From NCBI RefSeq assembly GCF_910594005.1, contig NC_057835.1, positions 43,610,001 to 43,674,000 on the forward strand: a stretch of 64,000 bases of DNA. Reading direction: 5' to 3'. The first letter of the stretch is position 1, and each line of letters opens with the position of its first letter. Shown here one piece after another: positions 47,341-58,069 of the stretch. The DNA is from Cervus elaphus. Its lineage: Eukaryota; Chordata; Mammalia; Artiodactyla; Cervidae. The translations under genes were made by a program, and so were the position numbers. The notes beneath the pieces were generated by a model. The model ran no database searches. It saw nothing but the letters and a program-made list of their open reading frames with translations, and was not told where the DNA came from.

Positions 47341-49295
47341 GAAATTCATGGTTCATGTATTGCTGAAGCCTGGCTTGGAGAATTTTGAGCATTACTTTAC
47401 TAGCATGTGAGATGAGTGCAATTGTGTGGTAGTTTGAGCATTCTTTGGGATTGCCTTTCTTCAGAATTGGAATGAAAACTAACCTTTTCCAGTCGTGTGG
47501 CCATTGCTGAGTTTTCCAAATTTGCTGGCATATTGAGTGCAGCACTTTCACAGCATCATCTTTCAGGATTTGAAATAGCTCAACTGGAATTCCATCACTT
47601 CTACTAGCTTTGTTCACAGTGATGCTTTCTAAGGGCCACTTGACTTCACTTTCCAGGATGTCTGGCTCTAGGTAAGTGATCACACCATGGTGATTATCTG
47701 AGTTGTGAAGATCTTTTTTGTATAGTTCTTCTGTGTATTCTTGCTACCTCTTCTTAATATCTTCTGTTTCTGTTAGGTCCATACCATTTCTGTCCTTTAT
47801 CGAACCCATCTTTGCATGGAATGTTCCCTTGGTATCTCTGATTTCCTTAAAGAGATCTCTAGTCTTTCCCATTCTGTTGTTTTGCTCTATTTCTTCCCAT
47901 TGATCACTGAGGAAGGCTTTCTAACCTCTGTTATTCTTTGGAAGTCTGCATTTGAATGGGTATATCTTTCCTTTTCTCCTTTGTTTTTCACTCCTCTTAT
48001 TTTCACAGCTATTTGTAAGGCCTCCTCCGACAATCATTTTGCCTTTTTGCATTTCTTTTCCGTGGGGTAGGTCTTAATCCCTGTCTCCTGTACAATGTTA
48101 TGAACCTCCATCCAAGCTGGTTTTAGAAAAGGCAGAGGAACCAGAGATCAAATTGCCAACATCCGCTGGATCATTGAAAAAGGAAGAAAGTTCCAGAAAA
48201 ACATCTATTTCTGGTTTATTGACTATGCCAAAGCTTTGACTGTGTGGATCACAATAAACTGTGGGAAATTCTTCAAGAGATGGGAATACCAGACCACCTG
48301 ACCTGCCTCTTGAGAAACCTATATGCAGGTCAGGAAGCAACACTTAGAACTGGACATGGAACAACAGACTGGTTCCAAATAGGAAAAGGAGTACATCAAG
48401 GCTGTATAATGTCACCCTGCTTATTTAACTTATATGCAGAGTACATCATGAGAAATGCTTGGCTGGAAGAAGCACAAGCTGGAATCAAGATTGCCAGGAG
48501 AAATACCAATAACCTCAGATATGCAGATGACACCACCCTTATGGAAGAGAGTGAAAAGGAACTAAAAAGCCTCTTGATGAAAGTGAAGGAGGAGAGTGAA
48601 AAAGTTGGCTTAAAGCTCAACATTCAGAAAACTAAAATCATGGCATCTGGTCCCATCACTTCATGGGAAATAGATGGGGAATCAGTGGAAACAGTGTCAG
48701 ACTTTATTTTTGGGGGCTCCAAAATCACTGCTGATGGTGATTGCAGCCACGAAATTAAAAGATGCTTACTACTTGGAAAGAAAATTATGACCAACCTAGA
48801 CAGCATATTGAAAAGCAGAGACATTACTTTACCAACAAAGGTCCATGTAGTCAAGGCTATGTTTTTTCCAGTGGTCATGTATGGATGTGACAGTTGGACT
48901 GTGAAGAAAGCTGAGTGCCGAAAAATTGATGCTTTTGAACTGTGGAGTTGAAGACTCCTGAGAGTCCCTTGGACAGCAAGGAAATCCAACCAGTCCATCC
49001 TAAAGGAGATCAGTCCTGGGTGTTCATTGGAAGGACTGATGCTGAAGCTGAAACTCCAATACTTTGGCCACCTCATGCAAAGAGCTGACTCATTAGAAAA
49101 GACCCTGATGCTGGGAGGGATTGGGGGCATGAGGAGGAGGGGACGACAGAGGATGAGGTGGCTGGATGGCATCACCGACTCGATGGATATAGTTTGAGTA
49201 AATTCCAGGAGTTGGTGATGGACAGGGAGGCCTGGCGTGCTGCAATTCATGGGGTTGCAAAGAGTCGGACACGACTGAGCAACTGAACTGAACTG
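47341..49295 (+). mobile_element. BovB LINE with inverted 5' part
   Basis: 47341-48105 is BovB linker and N-terminal RT in reverse orientation (minus frame at 47063-47683 with SITVNKASRSDGIPVELFQI). 48110-49295 is the remaining RT and 3' end in forward orientation, ending in ACTGAACTGAACTG. AATGATAG at 47333-47340 and 49296-49303 is the likely target duplication. Unlike the 36-kb copy, almost no element sequence is missing between the two parts. Confidence 0.94.
48244..48951 (+). pseudogene. BovB reverse transcriptase pseudogene
   Basis: A 235-codon open stretch of RTE-type RT. It contains LRTGHGTTDWFQIGKGVHQG (about residues 33-52), the catalytic RYADDTTLM (91-99), LKLNIQKTKIMASGPITSWE and the C-terminal VVMYGCDSWTVKKAEC. 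Upstream the frame is lost by a one-base deletion near 48232 in the AKAFD motif. Downstream a 3-base deletion changes the WCWRR codons and creates a TGA at 48949. The endonuclease is absent and the N-terminal RT is inverted, so it is inactive. Confidence 0.9.
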
Positions 49296-49303
49296 AATGA
49301 TAG

Positions 49304-49620
49304 AAAGCAATCTATAAACATTTCACAGAACAATAATTTGATGGTTGACTTTTTCTTTCTTCTCATAGACCTTTCTTTAGTATACCAGGCTTCTTTTATT
49401 TACCTTGAGTTCTGTATACCTCTGCACTTCAGTCACCATATATTTAGTCAGTGTAGACTGTACTAGAATTGAATCTTTTCATTTGGCCAGAATTGGCTGC
49501 TCACCAAAAATGTTTGTAATACTTCTATTTGCATGATGAGAATGTTTCCCTTGATATACATTTTGTGGGCTTTTCCTTTCCTCCTCTACTGCTTTTATAT
49601 AACATGAACATAGAGAACAG
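49304..49620. other. Unique DNA, no gene seen
   Basis: No repeat or coding signal recognised between the BovB copy and the L1M tail. Confidence 0.4.
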
Positions 49621-50101
49621 GTCCTTTTCTTCAGCTTTATTGAGATACCATTGTTACGTATTACAGTATATAGCATAACATTGTTTAAGATGTACAAAAC
49701 CCAATTCAATATACTTATATATTGTGAAATGATTACCACAATAAGTGAGTTAACACATCTATCACCTCACATAGGTGTGCGTGTGTGTGTGTGTGTGTGG
49801 AACATTTAAGATCTACTCTCTTAGCAATATTTAAGTATATAATAGAGAATTTTCAGCTATAGTCATCATGTCACATATTGGATCATTAATATTTATTCAC
49901 CTTGTAACTGGAAGTTTGTACCTTTGGATCAGCTTCCCTATTTCCCTTGTCCAAAGGCCCTGACAATCACCAATTTATATTCTCTTTCTACACGTTCATA
50001 TAATTTGGATTCTACATATAGATCATACAGTGTTTTTCTCTGTCTCACATATTTTACTTAGAGTAATGCCTGCATGATTCATCACTGATATCACAAATGG
50101 T

Positions 50102-50318
50102 GGAAGTGAAAGTAAAAGTATTAGTTGCTCAGTCATGTCCGACACTTTGCAACCCCATGGACTATAGCCCACCAGGCTCCTCTCTCCATGGGATTTTTCC
50201 AGGCAAGAATACTGGAGGGGTAACCATTCCCTTCTCCAGGGATTCTTCCTAACCCAGCGATCCATCCTAGATCTCCAACATTGCAGGCAGACTCTTTACC
50301 ATCTGAACCACTGGGGCA
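50102..50318 (-). mobile_element. Bov-tA type SINE
   Basis: Antisense full copy from GAAGTGAAAGTAAAAGTATT to the head CTGAACCACTGGGGCAGG. Directly after the head comes a G-rich tract. Confidence 0.92.
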
Positions 50319-50385
50319 GGGGGTGGGGTGTGTAGGATGTAGGGTGAGGGGGATAGCAGGTGGCAGGGGTGGGGGGGAGAGGGAC
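50311..50385 (+). repeat. G-rich tract with quadruplex potential
   Basis: Contains GGGG, GGGGG, GGGG, GGG, GGGGG, GGGG and GGGGGGG runs with short loops between the SINE head and the BovB remnant. It does not match either element. Confidence 0.7.
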
Positions 50386-50913
50386 CATACAGAAGGTTGA
50401 GCACTGAAGAACTAGTGTTTTTGAACTGTGGTGTTGGAGAAGACTCTTGAAGACACTTGGGAGTCCCTTGGACCGCAAGAAGATCAAATCAGTCAGTCTT
50501 AAAGGAAATCAATCTTGAATATTCATTGGAGGGACTGATGCTGAAGGGTTCCCCACCATGGTCCAACTCTCACATCTGTACATGACTACTGAAAAGATCA
50601 TAGCGTTCACTAAACGGACCTTTGTCAGAAAAGTAATGCCTCTGCTTTTTAATACACTGTCTAGATTTGTCATAGCTTTTCTTTCAAGGATCAAGAGCCC
50701 TTTAATTGCATGGCTACAGTCACCATCTGCAGTGATTTGGGAGCCCCACAAAATAGTCTTTCACTGTTTCCATTGTCTCCCAGTCTGTTTGCCATGAAGT
50801 GATGGGATCAGATGCCATGGTCTTAGCTTTATGAATGTTGAGTTTTAAGCCAGCTTTTTCACTCTCCTCTTTTACCTACATCAAGAGACTCTTTAGCTCC
50901 TCCTAACTTTCTG

Positions 50914-51790
50914 ATTACTTAACTTATATGTGGAGTACATCATGAGAAACTCTGGACTGGATGAAGCACAAGCTGGAATCAAGATTGCCAGGAGAAATAT
51001 CAATAACCTCAGACATGCAGATGACACCACCCTTATAGCAGAAATTGAAGAGGAATTAAAGGACCTCTTGATGAAAGTAAAAGAGGAGAGTGAAAAAGTT
51101 GGCTTAAAGCCCAACATTCAGAAAACTAAGATCATGGCATACGGTCTCATCACTTCATGGCAAATAGATGAGGAAACAGTAGAAACAGTGGCTGACTTTA
51201 TTTTGGGGGGCTCCAAAATCACTGCAGATGGTGATTGCAGCCATGAAATTAAAAGACGCTTACTCCTTGGAAGGAAAGTTATGACAAACCTAGATAGCAT
51301 ATTGAAAAGCAGAGACATTACTTTGCTAATAAAGGTCCATGTAGTCAAGACTATGTTTTTTCCAGTGGTCATGTATGGATGTGAGAGTTGGACTGTGAAG
51401 AAAGCTGAATGCCAAAGAATTGATGCTTTTGAACTGTGGTGTTGGAGAAGACTCTTGAGAGTCCCTTGGACTGCAAGGAGATCCAACCAGTCCATCCTAA
51501 AGGATATCAGTCCTGGGTGTTCATTGGAGGGACTGATGTTGAAGGTGAAACTCCAATACTTTGGCCACCTCATGGAGGAGCTGACTCATTTGAAAAGACC
51601 CTGATGCTGGGAAAGATTGAGGGCAGGAGGAGAAGGGGACAACAGAGGATGAGATGATTGGATGGCATCACCAACTCAATAGACATGAGTTTGGGTAAAC
51701 TCCGGGAATTGGTGATGGACAGGAAAGCCTTCTGTGCTGTGTGGTTCATGGGGTCACAAAGAGTCGGACATGACTGAGCAGCTGAACTGA
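50914..51790 (+). mobile_element. BovB LINE, 5'-truncated, nested insertion
   Basis: Starts within RT (TTAACTTATATGTGGAGTAC) and ends at the BovB tail (GACTGAGCAGCTGAACTGA). The 9-bp target duplication AACTTTCTG lies in an older antisense BovB. Confidence 0.92.
50930..51604 (+). pseudogene. BovB reverse transcriptase C-terminal pseudogene
   Basis: A 224-codon open stretch from EYIMRNSGLDEAQAGIKIAR to the element's 3' UTR boundary. The catalytic motif reads HADDT in place of YADDT (about residues 29-33), a TAT to CAT change at the essential motif. It continues through LKPNIQKTKIMAYGLITSWQ and the C-terminal IDAFELWCWRRLLRVPWTAR. It lacks the N-terminal RT motifs and the endonuclease, so it is inactive. 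Confidence 0.9.
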
Positions 51791-52370
51791 AACTTTCTGC
51801 CATAAGGGTGGTTCATCTGCATATTTGAAATTATTGATGTTACTCCTGGCAATCTTCCTTCCACTATATACTCAGAAATGAGATTGCTGGATCATGTGGT
51901 AGTTTTATTTTCATTTTTTTGAGGACCCTCTATGATGTTTTCTATTGTGGTTGCACCATTTTACATTCCCAACCACAGTGTTCAAGGCTTCCCTTTTCTG
52001 TACATCTTAGCCAGTACTTGTAATCTTTTGTCTTTTGATAATAGAAATCTTAACAGATGTGAGTCAATATTTCATTATAGTGCTTATTTGCATTTCCCCA
52101 GTGATTAGTGATGTTGAATACTTTTTCACATACCTGTTGGTCATTCATTTATCTTCTTTAGAAAATGTCAATTCAGGTCCTTTGTCCTTTTTTTTTAATT
52201 GACTTATTTGGTTTTCTTGCTATTGAGTTGTATGATACATATTTTGGATGTTAACTCTTTTTATATTTTGGATCTTAACCCCTTATCAAATATATGGTTT
52301 GCAGTTTTTCTCCCATTTACCTTTTCATTTTGTTGACTATTTCTTTCATTTCACATATGATTTTTATCTT

Positions 52371-52722
52371 TAAAGTTTAATTTATTTTTAAGTGGATGAT
52401 AATTGCTTTACAATATTGTGTTGATTTCTGCAATACATCAACATGAATCAGCCATAGGTATACATATGTCTCCTCCCTCTTGAAAATTCCTCCCACCTCT
52501 TACCCCATCCTACTCTTCTAGATTGTCACAGAGCACTGGTTTGTCTCCCTGAACCATACAGCAAATTCTCACTGGCTATCTATTTTATATGTGGTAGCTT
52601 ATATATTTCCATGCTACTCTTTCCATTTGTCCCACCCTCTTCTTCCCCCATTGTGACCTGTCTGCTGGGCAGAAATGGAGATACAGATGTAGAGAACAGA
52701 CTTGTGGACACAGTGGGGAAAA
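52371..52722 (-). mobile_element. Older L1 3' end, 5'-inverted, inserted in L1M
   Basis: 52371-52668 is the antisense L1 3' UTR (AATTGCTTTACAATATTGTG, ATGAATCAGCCATAGGTATA, ACAGAGCACTGG). 52669-52722 is the adjacent upstream 3' UTR piece in forward orientation (GAGATACAGATGTAGAGAAC). It closely parallels the element at 9.9 kb. Both flanks are L1M sequence. Confidence 0.8.
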
Positions 52723-53027
52723 CAGAAGCTTCTTAGTTTGATATAGTCCCACTTTCTTATTTTTGCTTTTGTTGCTTGTGCTTTGGGTGACATATCCAAA
52801 ACAATGTTGTCAAGAGCTTTTTGTTGCAAAAGAGCTTTTTTTTTCCTATGTTTTCTTCTAGAGGTTTTATGACTGAGGTCTTGTGTTTTAGTCTTCAATC
52901 CATTTTTAGCTATTTTTTGTGAGTGGGGTAAGATATTCAATTTTATTTATTCATTTTTTGTATGTGCACATTCCATTCTCCAAGCATTGTTGAGGAGACC
53001 TCCCCTCCCCCATTGATAATTCCACAA

Positions 53028-53745
53028 GTGGCTTGCAAACTAGAAAAATAGAAATTAAATTATTTCTGTTTGAATGACATGATGTTGTATATAAAAAACT
53101 GTAAAGACCCACCAAAAAACTGCTAGTTGTAATAAATGATTTCTATAAAATTGGAGAATACAAAATCAGCATACAGAAATCAGTTGTATTTTGATACATG
53201 GATAACAAACCATCTGAAAAACAAAGAAAAAAATCTCATTTAAAATAGTACAAAAAACTATACAATATTTAGAAATAAATTTAACCAGAAAGTTAAAGAT
53301 CTGTACACTGAAAAGTATAAGGATTTAATGAGAGAAATTGAAGAAGACACAAACAAATGGAAACACATCTCATGCTCATTGGTGAGAATAATTAACATTG
53401 TTAAAAGGTCCATACTACCCAAAGCCATCTATCGATTCAATACAATCCTTATGAAAATTGCAATAACTTTTTTTTCAAAAAAACAGAAAAAAATCTTAAA
53501 ATTTATATGGGACCACAAAAGACTCCACGTAATTAAAGAAATTTGATCAAGAATAGAGCTGGAGGTATCATGCTTCCTGATTCCAATTTATATTACAAAG
53601 CTATAGCAATCAAACAATATGGTAAGGGCATAAAGCAGACACACATATGAATGAAACAGTCTTGGGAGCCCAGAAATAAAGGCACACATTTACAGTCAAC
53701 TAACCAAGAATACTCAGTGGGAAAAAGGATAGTCTCTTAAATAAA
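53028..53745 (+). mobile_element. L1 ORF2 remnant, forward
   Basis: A forward L1M ORF2 3' portion: AAAACTGTAAAGACCCACCA, ATAAATTTAACCAGAAAGTT, AGATCTGTACACTGAAAAGT, AAATTTATATGGGACCACAA, AAAGCTATAGCAATCAAACA and CTCAGTGGGAAAAAGGATAG, in canonical order. Short frames such as 53328-53546 are ORF2 scraps. It faces the antisense L1M that ends at 53025, and both meet near the same ORF2 block, so the pair may once have been one element with an inversion. Confidence 0.85.
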
Positions 53746-53785
53746 AGTCTTTTTTTTTTCTTTTTTTCTTTTTTTAGTTTAAAGT

Positions 53786-53991
53786 TTTTCCTTCCCAGGT
53801 GGCTCATTTGGTATCTGCTTGCCAATGTAGGAGACATAAGAGACCCAAGTTCGATCTCTGGGTTGGGAAGGTCCCTTGGAATAGGAAATGCAACACTCTC
53901 CAATATTCTTTCCTAGATAAACCTATGGACAGAGGAACCCGGTGGGCTACAGTCCATGGCGTCACAGAGTCAGACACAACTGAGCAACTGA
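53786..53991 (+). mobile_element. Bov-tA type SINE
   Basis: Diverged head TTTCCTTCCCAGGTGGCTCA, body with CATAAGAGACCCAAGTTCGA, and tail ACAGAGTCAGACACAACTGA. It follows a T-rich stretch (53749-53775). Confidence 0.9.
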
Positions 53992-56900
53992 CTACAGACA
54001 GTTATTCTAACAAAATTAAATTATAGCTAATTTTTAAAAATCTTCTATGTAACTTTTTCAAATAGTTCATCTCTTTTTTTTCTTTCAGTTCATCTCTTTT
54101 TATATTCTTCATCACATTCAATTTATTCTCTCTATGATAATCACACAATTTTGGTATTTTGTTTTTTCCTTTAAGTTGTCTTAATTTCCCATTATCCATA
54201 TTACTTTATAGGCATTTTTCCACAGTTGTCTTTCCAAACCATCATATTTATTATGTCATTTTGTTTCTATGTCTTATTTTATACAGATTATCTTCTTAGG
54301 GTATTCTAAAGGGTATTCTAAACTTCGTATATTTTTTGAAAAATTTTCACCTACCACTGTCATTACATTTTCCTGTATATATATAATATTGAATACAGTA
54401 TGAGATGGGAAGAGGTAAAGTTCCCTCCAAAAGCTTGGATTACTGTAGTGGTTGACAGAGATTCAATCCTCAGGCAAATGCTTTACTCAGATAGATTCTT
54501 AAGAAATAGAAGGTAGACTGCTCCATCAGAGAGCTTAGTACCAGGAATCATGACGGGAATGTTAAAAATGCAGAGTGAGCGTGTTATGTAAAAGATGAAC
54601 CTACTTAACTTAATTTGAATTATCCATTTACTTATGTTTTCAGAAGTGTCCTATCAACTAATAGCAGGTTTTGATATACCGTGTGTGAGTGATTTCCATC
54701 ACTCACTTCAACAGCAACTAATCTATCATGCAGTTTCATAGATGTATATTGTCTCAATCTTTAGACAGGTATTTGGTTATTCAGCATTCTGTAAAGAGAT
54801 TTATCAAAGTCTCCCATGTTCAAGGTCATTTATGACTTATAGTACAAGCAGCAGAATTTGAACATTTTAAAACCTTCTTCCAGCCCATATGGTTTACTTA
54901 GAATATATTGTATGTTTTCCCTTCTTTCACTTTCTACCTTTGTTTTCTCCTCTTTAAGGATATCCTGGTATTACACATATTTTTGTCAAATCTTAAAAGG
55001 CTGATCAATAGTGAAATGATGATTCTCCTTTATTTTCTATCCAATTAATGGTCAATACCTATATTTTACACAAAAAAACTGCCCCAAGAAAACTACTTAT
55101 TTCTTTTAATGGGAGTCATTGGTTTTTATGTGCTACAGCATTTTTCTCTAGACTGTAATTATACATCTCAATAACATATATAATAATTTTTATTTCATTT
55201 ACAATCCTAAGAAAAGAAAGGAAGGTGTCCATGACTTCTATAGTGCTGTGGAAAACTGGTTCATATAATAAACAGACAGCCGCTTTGAGTTGTAACCTGT
55301 AAAACCTGATAGATAAAGATCAGGAAAGGACGCCAGGTTAGAGAAGGGCCACCTTCTGTAATTGAAGCTAACAACTCATTACTGACATGATTAAGGTGCC
55401 TCCCAGAAGTCATTAATAAATGTAAATGAAGATGGAAATTTTAAAATTTTAATATGAAAAGGGAGTATGTCGAAATGAGAAAGAAAGATATAATAACAGG
55501 TACAAACTCAGTGATGATCATCATCAAAGAGCCTACGGGGGGGGAAACCAAAATTTGAGGAAGAACATATGAGTAGTTCTCGAGAACAGTCCGTAGAATG
55601 AGTATGCCCTAATTCTAAATAATAAGAAGTACACCAAAATTTGTAGTTTATAATTCATTAGATTACCATGGTTGATAAAAATCACCCTTATGAAACTTCT
55701 TAATTCTCAGGAATTGATCCTGTATTTACCAAGCAACTTAATATTTTGGGAGGGAAAAAAAAAAAATCTTGAAATGGCCTATTTAAAAAGAAATGTGTAT
55801 GATCAATGCTTATGTTTTCTTTAAATATATTTAGTTTATATTGAGAAAATTAAACATCATTGATTTTCAACTTTATAAATCTGTCTCCTAAATAAATGAG
55901 TACATGCTTGTTTATAGAGAGTTTTTTCATCAGGACCTAACCAAAGAGACTCCCTAAGTAGATAAGTAGAGATAGAATATAGAAATTCAAATTTGTTTCT
56001 CTACTCCGTCAACATTGATTCCACGCTTATTGAGGCATTTGACTTTACCTTTTTCTTCTTATTAAGAATTTCTCTACCTCAAATGATGCTATGAATAGTA
56101 GTATGAGGGAAAACAATACTTTTAAATATGGGAATTGCTACATAAAGCAAGGAATTGTCATTGTTCATATATTTAACATTGGTGAAATTTCATAGAATCA
56201 AGTCTCCATCTCTGCAAATGGGCATAATGATGGAAAATCTAAATATGCAACCTTCTTAAATCTACCCTGTGATAGCACTCCATGGAGATTTGGAACCTAA
56301 TACTTCACAAGATGAAAGAATAGTTAAAGAAATGTATAGAATTCCTTCAAAAAGAAAGACCACCACTGATACTTGTATAAAAGAAACAAGGGATGAAAAG
56401 TTAGAAAATATTAGATTCTCACTTATTAAGTGTGCACTAGAAGTTACAACACCTTTCCCTTGCCTCCTGTGCTCTCTGCATCCATCAAGCATCACTAATC
56501 TTTCCTTCAACTTTTTGTAACAAATTTTAGGAACCATCTAGAATATATGATTCATGAATACAATTAATTTCTTTTGCTCATTGATGTATCTACAAAAGTT
56601 ACTAAAAAAAAAAAAAAAAAAAAAGGAACCCAGCACAAAATTCAATCATTTTTGAGGGAATGCCCAAATAAATTTAGTCATGGTAAGGAAGCCAATATCC
56701 TCCCTTTTAATCCTTTGCAACAACTATGGAAGATCGAAACAAAAATGCAAACATGGGTTTGCATGGCAGCAGAGAAAGACCATGATGGTATTTTGGCAGA
56801 TAAAAGGCCATTATAACCTGTGTTTTGTCCTTTTAAACCTCCTTAGTTACTACAAAGCAGGTAAACTAGATTATTCAGGTAATATCACTTACGATTTGTC

Positions 56901-57120
56901 TTTAATACTACATCTTGCATTTGAAAGAAATTGGTAGAAACAAAATTGCAAAGTAGTATAACTAGTATGAAATCACTTTCTTCGAAAGTAAAGAGAGATA
57001 ACAACGCATCTATACATTTTTATAGATATATTCTATTTTCTAGCTGCTGGACATTCTGCATGTTATTTGACTTCATCACCTATAAAATAAGGATATTAAT
57101 ATTGCTCATATCTGATTGCT
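53992..57120. other. Unique AT-rich DNA, no gene seen
   Basis: About 3.1 kb without recognised interspersed repeats. It contains an A-run at 56604-56624 and a short G-run at 55538-55545. Overlapping short frames on both strands at 56262-56937 have no domain features. Confidence 0.4.
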
Positions 57121-57179
57121 AGTAAATGAATGATGACCTACAAACCTTTCAGAACTAACACCCAGAAAAGATGTCCTTT

Positions 57180-57503
57180 TCATTATAGGCGACTGGAATG
57201 CAAAAGTAGGAAGTCAGGAAACACCTGGAGTAACAGGCATATTTGGCCTTGGAGTACGGAATGAAGCAGGGCAAAGGCTAATAAAGTTTTGCCAATAGAA
57301 CACACTAGTCATAGCAAACACCCTCTTCCAACAACACAAGAGAAGACTCTACACATGGACATCACCAGATGGCCAACACCGAAATCAGATTGATTATATT
57401 CTTTGCAGCCAAAGATGGAGAAGCTCTATACAGTCAGCAAAAACAAGACCAGGAGCTGACTGTGGCTCAGATCATGAACTCCTTATTGCCAAATTCAGAT
57501 TAA
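57180..57503 (+). pseudogene. BovB AP-type endonuclease C-terminal pseudogene
   Basis: Apurinic/apyrimidinic-like endonuclease, the enzyme that nicks the target before reverse transcription. Visible motifs in order: IIGDWNAKVG (57182 on), TWTSPDGQHRNQIDYI and the catalytic SDHELLIAKFRL block near the end. A TAG interrupts it at about 57296-57298 and a deletion near 57497 shifts the frame before the linker. The N-terminal half with the first catalytic residues is absent because of 5' truncation. Confidence 0.88.
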
Positions 57504-57504
57504 A

Positions 57505-58008
57505 TTGAAGAAAGTAGGGAAAACCACTAGAACATTTAGGTATGACATAAATCAAATCCCTTATGATTATACAGTGGAAGTGAGAAATAGAATTAAGGAA
57601 CTAGATCTGATAGACAGAGTGCCTGATGAACTATGGACGGAGGTTCGTGACATTGTACAGGAGACAGGGATTAAGACCATCCCCATGGAAAAGAAATGCA
57701 AAAAAGCAAAATGGCTGTCTGAGGAGGCCTTACAAATAGCTGTGAAAAGAAGAGAAGTGAAAAGCAAAGGAGAAAAGGAAAGATATTCCCATCTGAATGC
57801 AGAGTTCCAAAGAATAGCAAGGAGAGATAAGAAAGCCTTCTTCAGTGATCAATGCAAAGAAATAGAGGAAAACAACAGAATGGGAAAGACTAGAGATCTC
57901 TTCAAGAAAATTAGAGATACCAAGGGAACATTTCATACAAAGATGGGCTTGATAAAGGACAGAAATGGTATGGACCTAACAGAAACAGAAGATATTAAGA
58001 AGAGGTAG
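57505..58008 (+). pseudogene. BovB linker between endonuclease and RT, open piece
   Basis: A 167-codon lysine- and glutamate-rich frame. It corresponds to the segment linking endonuclease and RT in RTE elements, containing WLSEEALQIAVKRREVKSKG, EFQRIARRDKKAFF and IRDTKGTFHTKMGLIKDRNG. It ends at TAG where related copies have TGG (Trp), and a one-base insertion near 58033 puts the following RT in another frame. No function outside the element is suggested. Confidence 0.85.
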
Positions 58009-58069
58009 CAAGAATACACAGAAGAACTGTAAGAAAAAAGATCTTCACGATCCAGATAATCACAATGGT

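Larger units (their letters stand above)
50386..51857 (-). mobile_element. Rearranged BovB fragment hosting a second BovB
   Basis: 50555-50904 and 51800-51857 are antisense and join seamlessly in element coordinates (RT YADD region to the VVMYxCESW region). 50386-50546 is the next downstream segment in forward orientation, so this fragment is itself inverted at about 50550 and lacks its 3' terminus. The forward BovB at 50914-51790 was inserted later, with AACTTTCTG duplicated at 50905-50913 and 51791-51799. Confidence 0.85.
49621..53025 (-). mobile_element. Old L1M element, antisense, repeatedly interrupted
   Basis: Three separated parts join in element order: 49621-50101 (3' UTR, with a (TG)n at about 49777-49799), 51858-52370 (ORF2 end, starting AGAAATGAGATTGCTGGATC) and 52723-53025 (ORF2, AGAAGCTTCTTAGTTTGATA to the CCTCCCCTCCCCCATTG end). 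Insertions between them are a SINE (50102-50318), nested BovB copies (50386-51857) and a 5'-inverted L1 (about 52371-52722). The similarity is to mammalian L1M 3' halves. Confidence 0.8.

Noticed and set aside
47063..47683. A 206-codon minus frame as a gene
   Set aside because: The first part is the inverted BovB RT segment and the rest is flanking AT-rich DNA read through.
48624..49310. A 228-codon minus-strand frame opposite BovB
   Set aside because: It is the antisense shadow of the BovB 3' region. Similar shadows occur opposite every BovB copy (15.1, 37.1, 51.1 and 58.9 kb), reflecting the codon structure of the sense strand.
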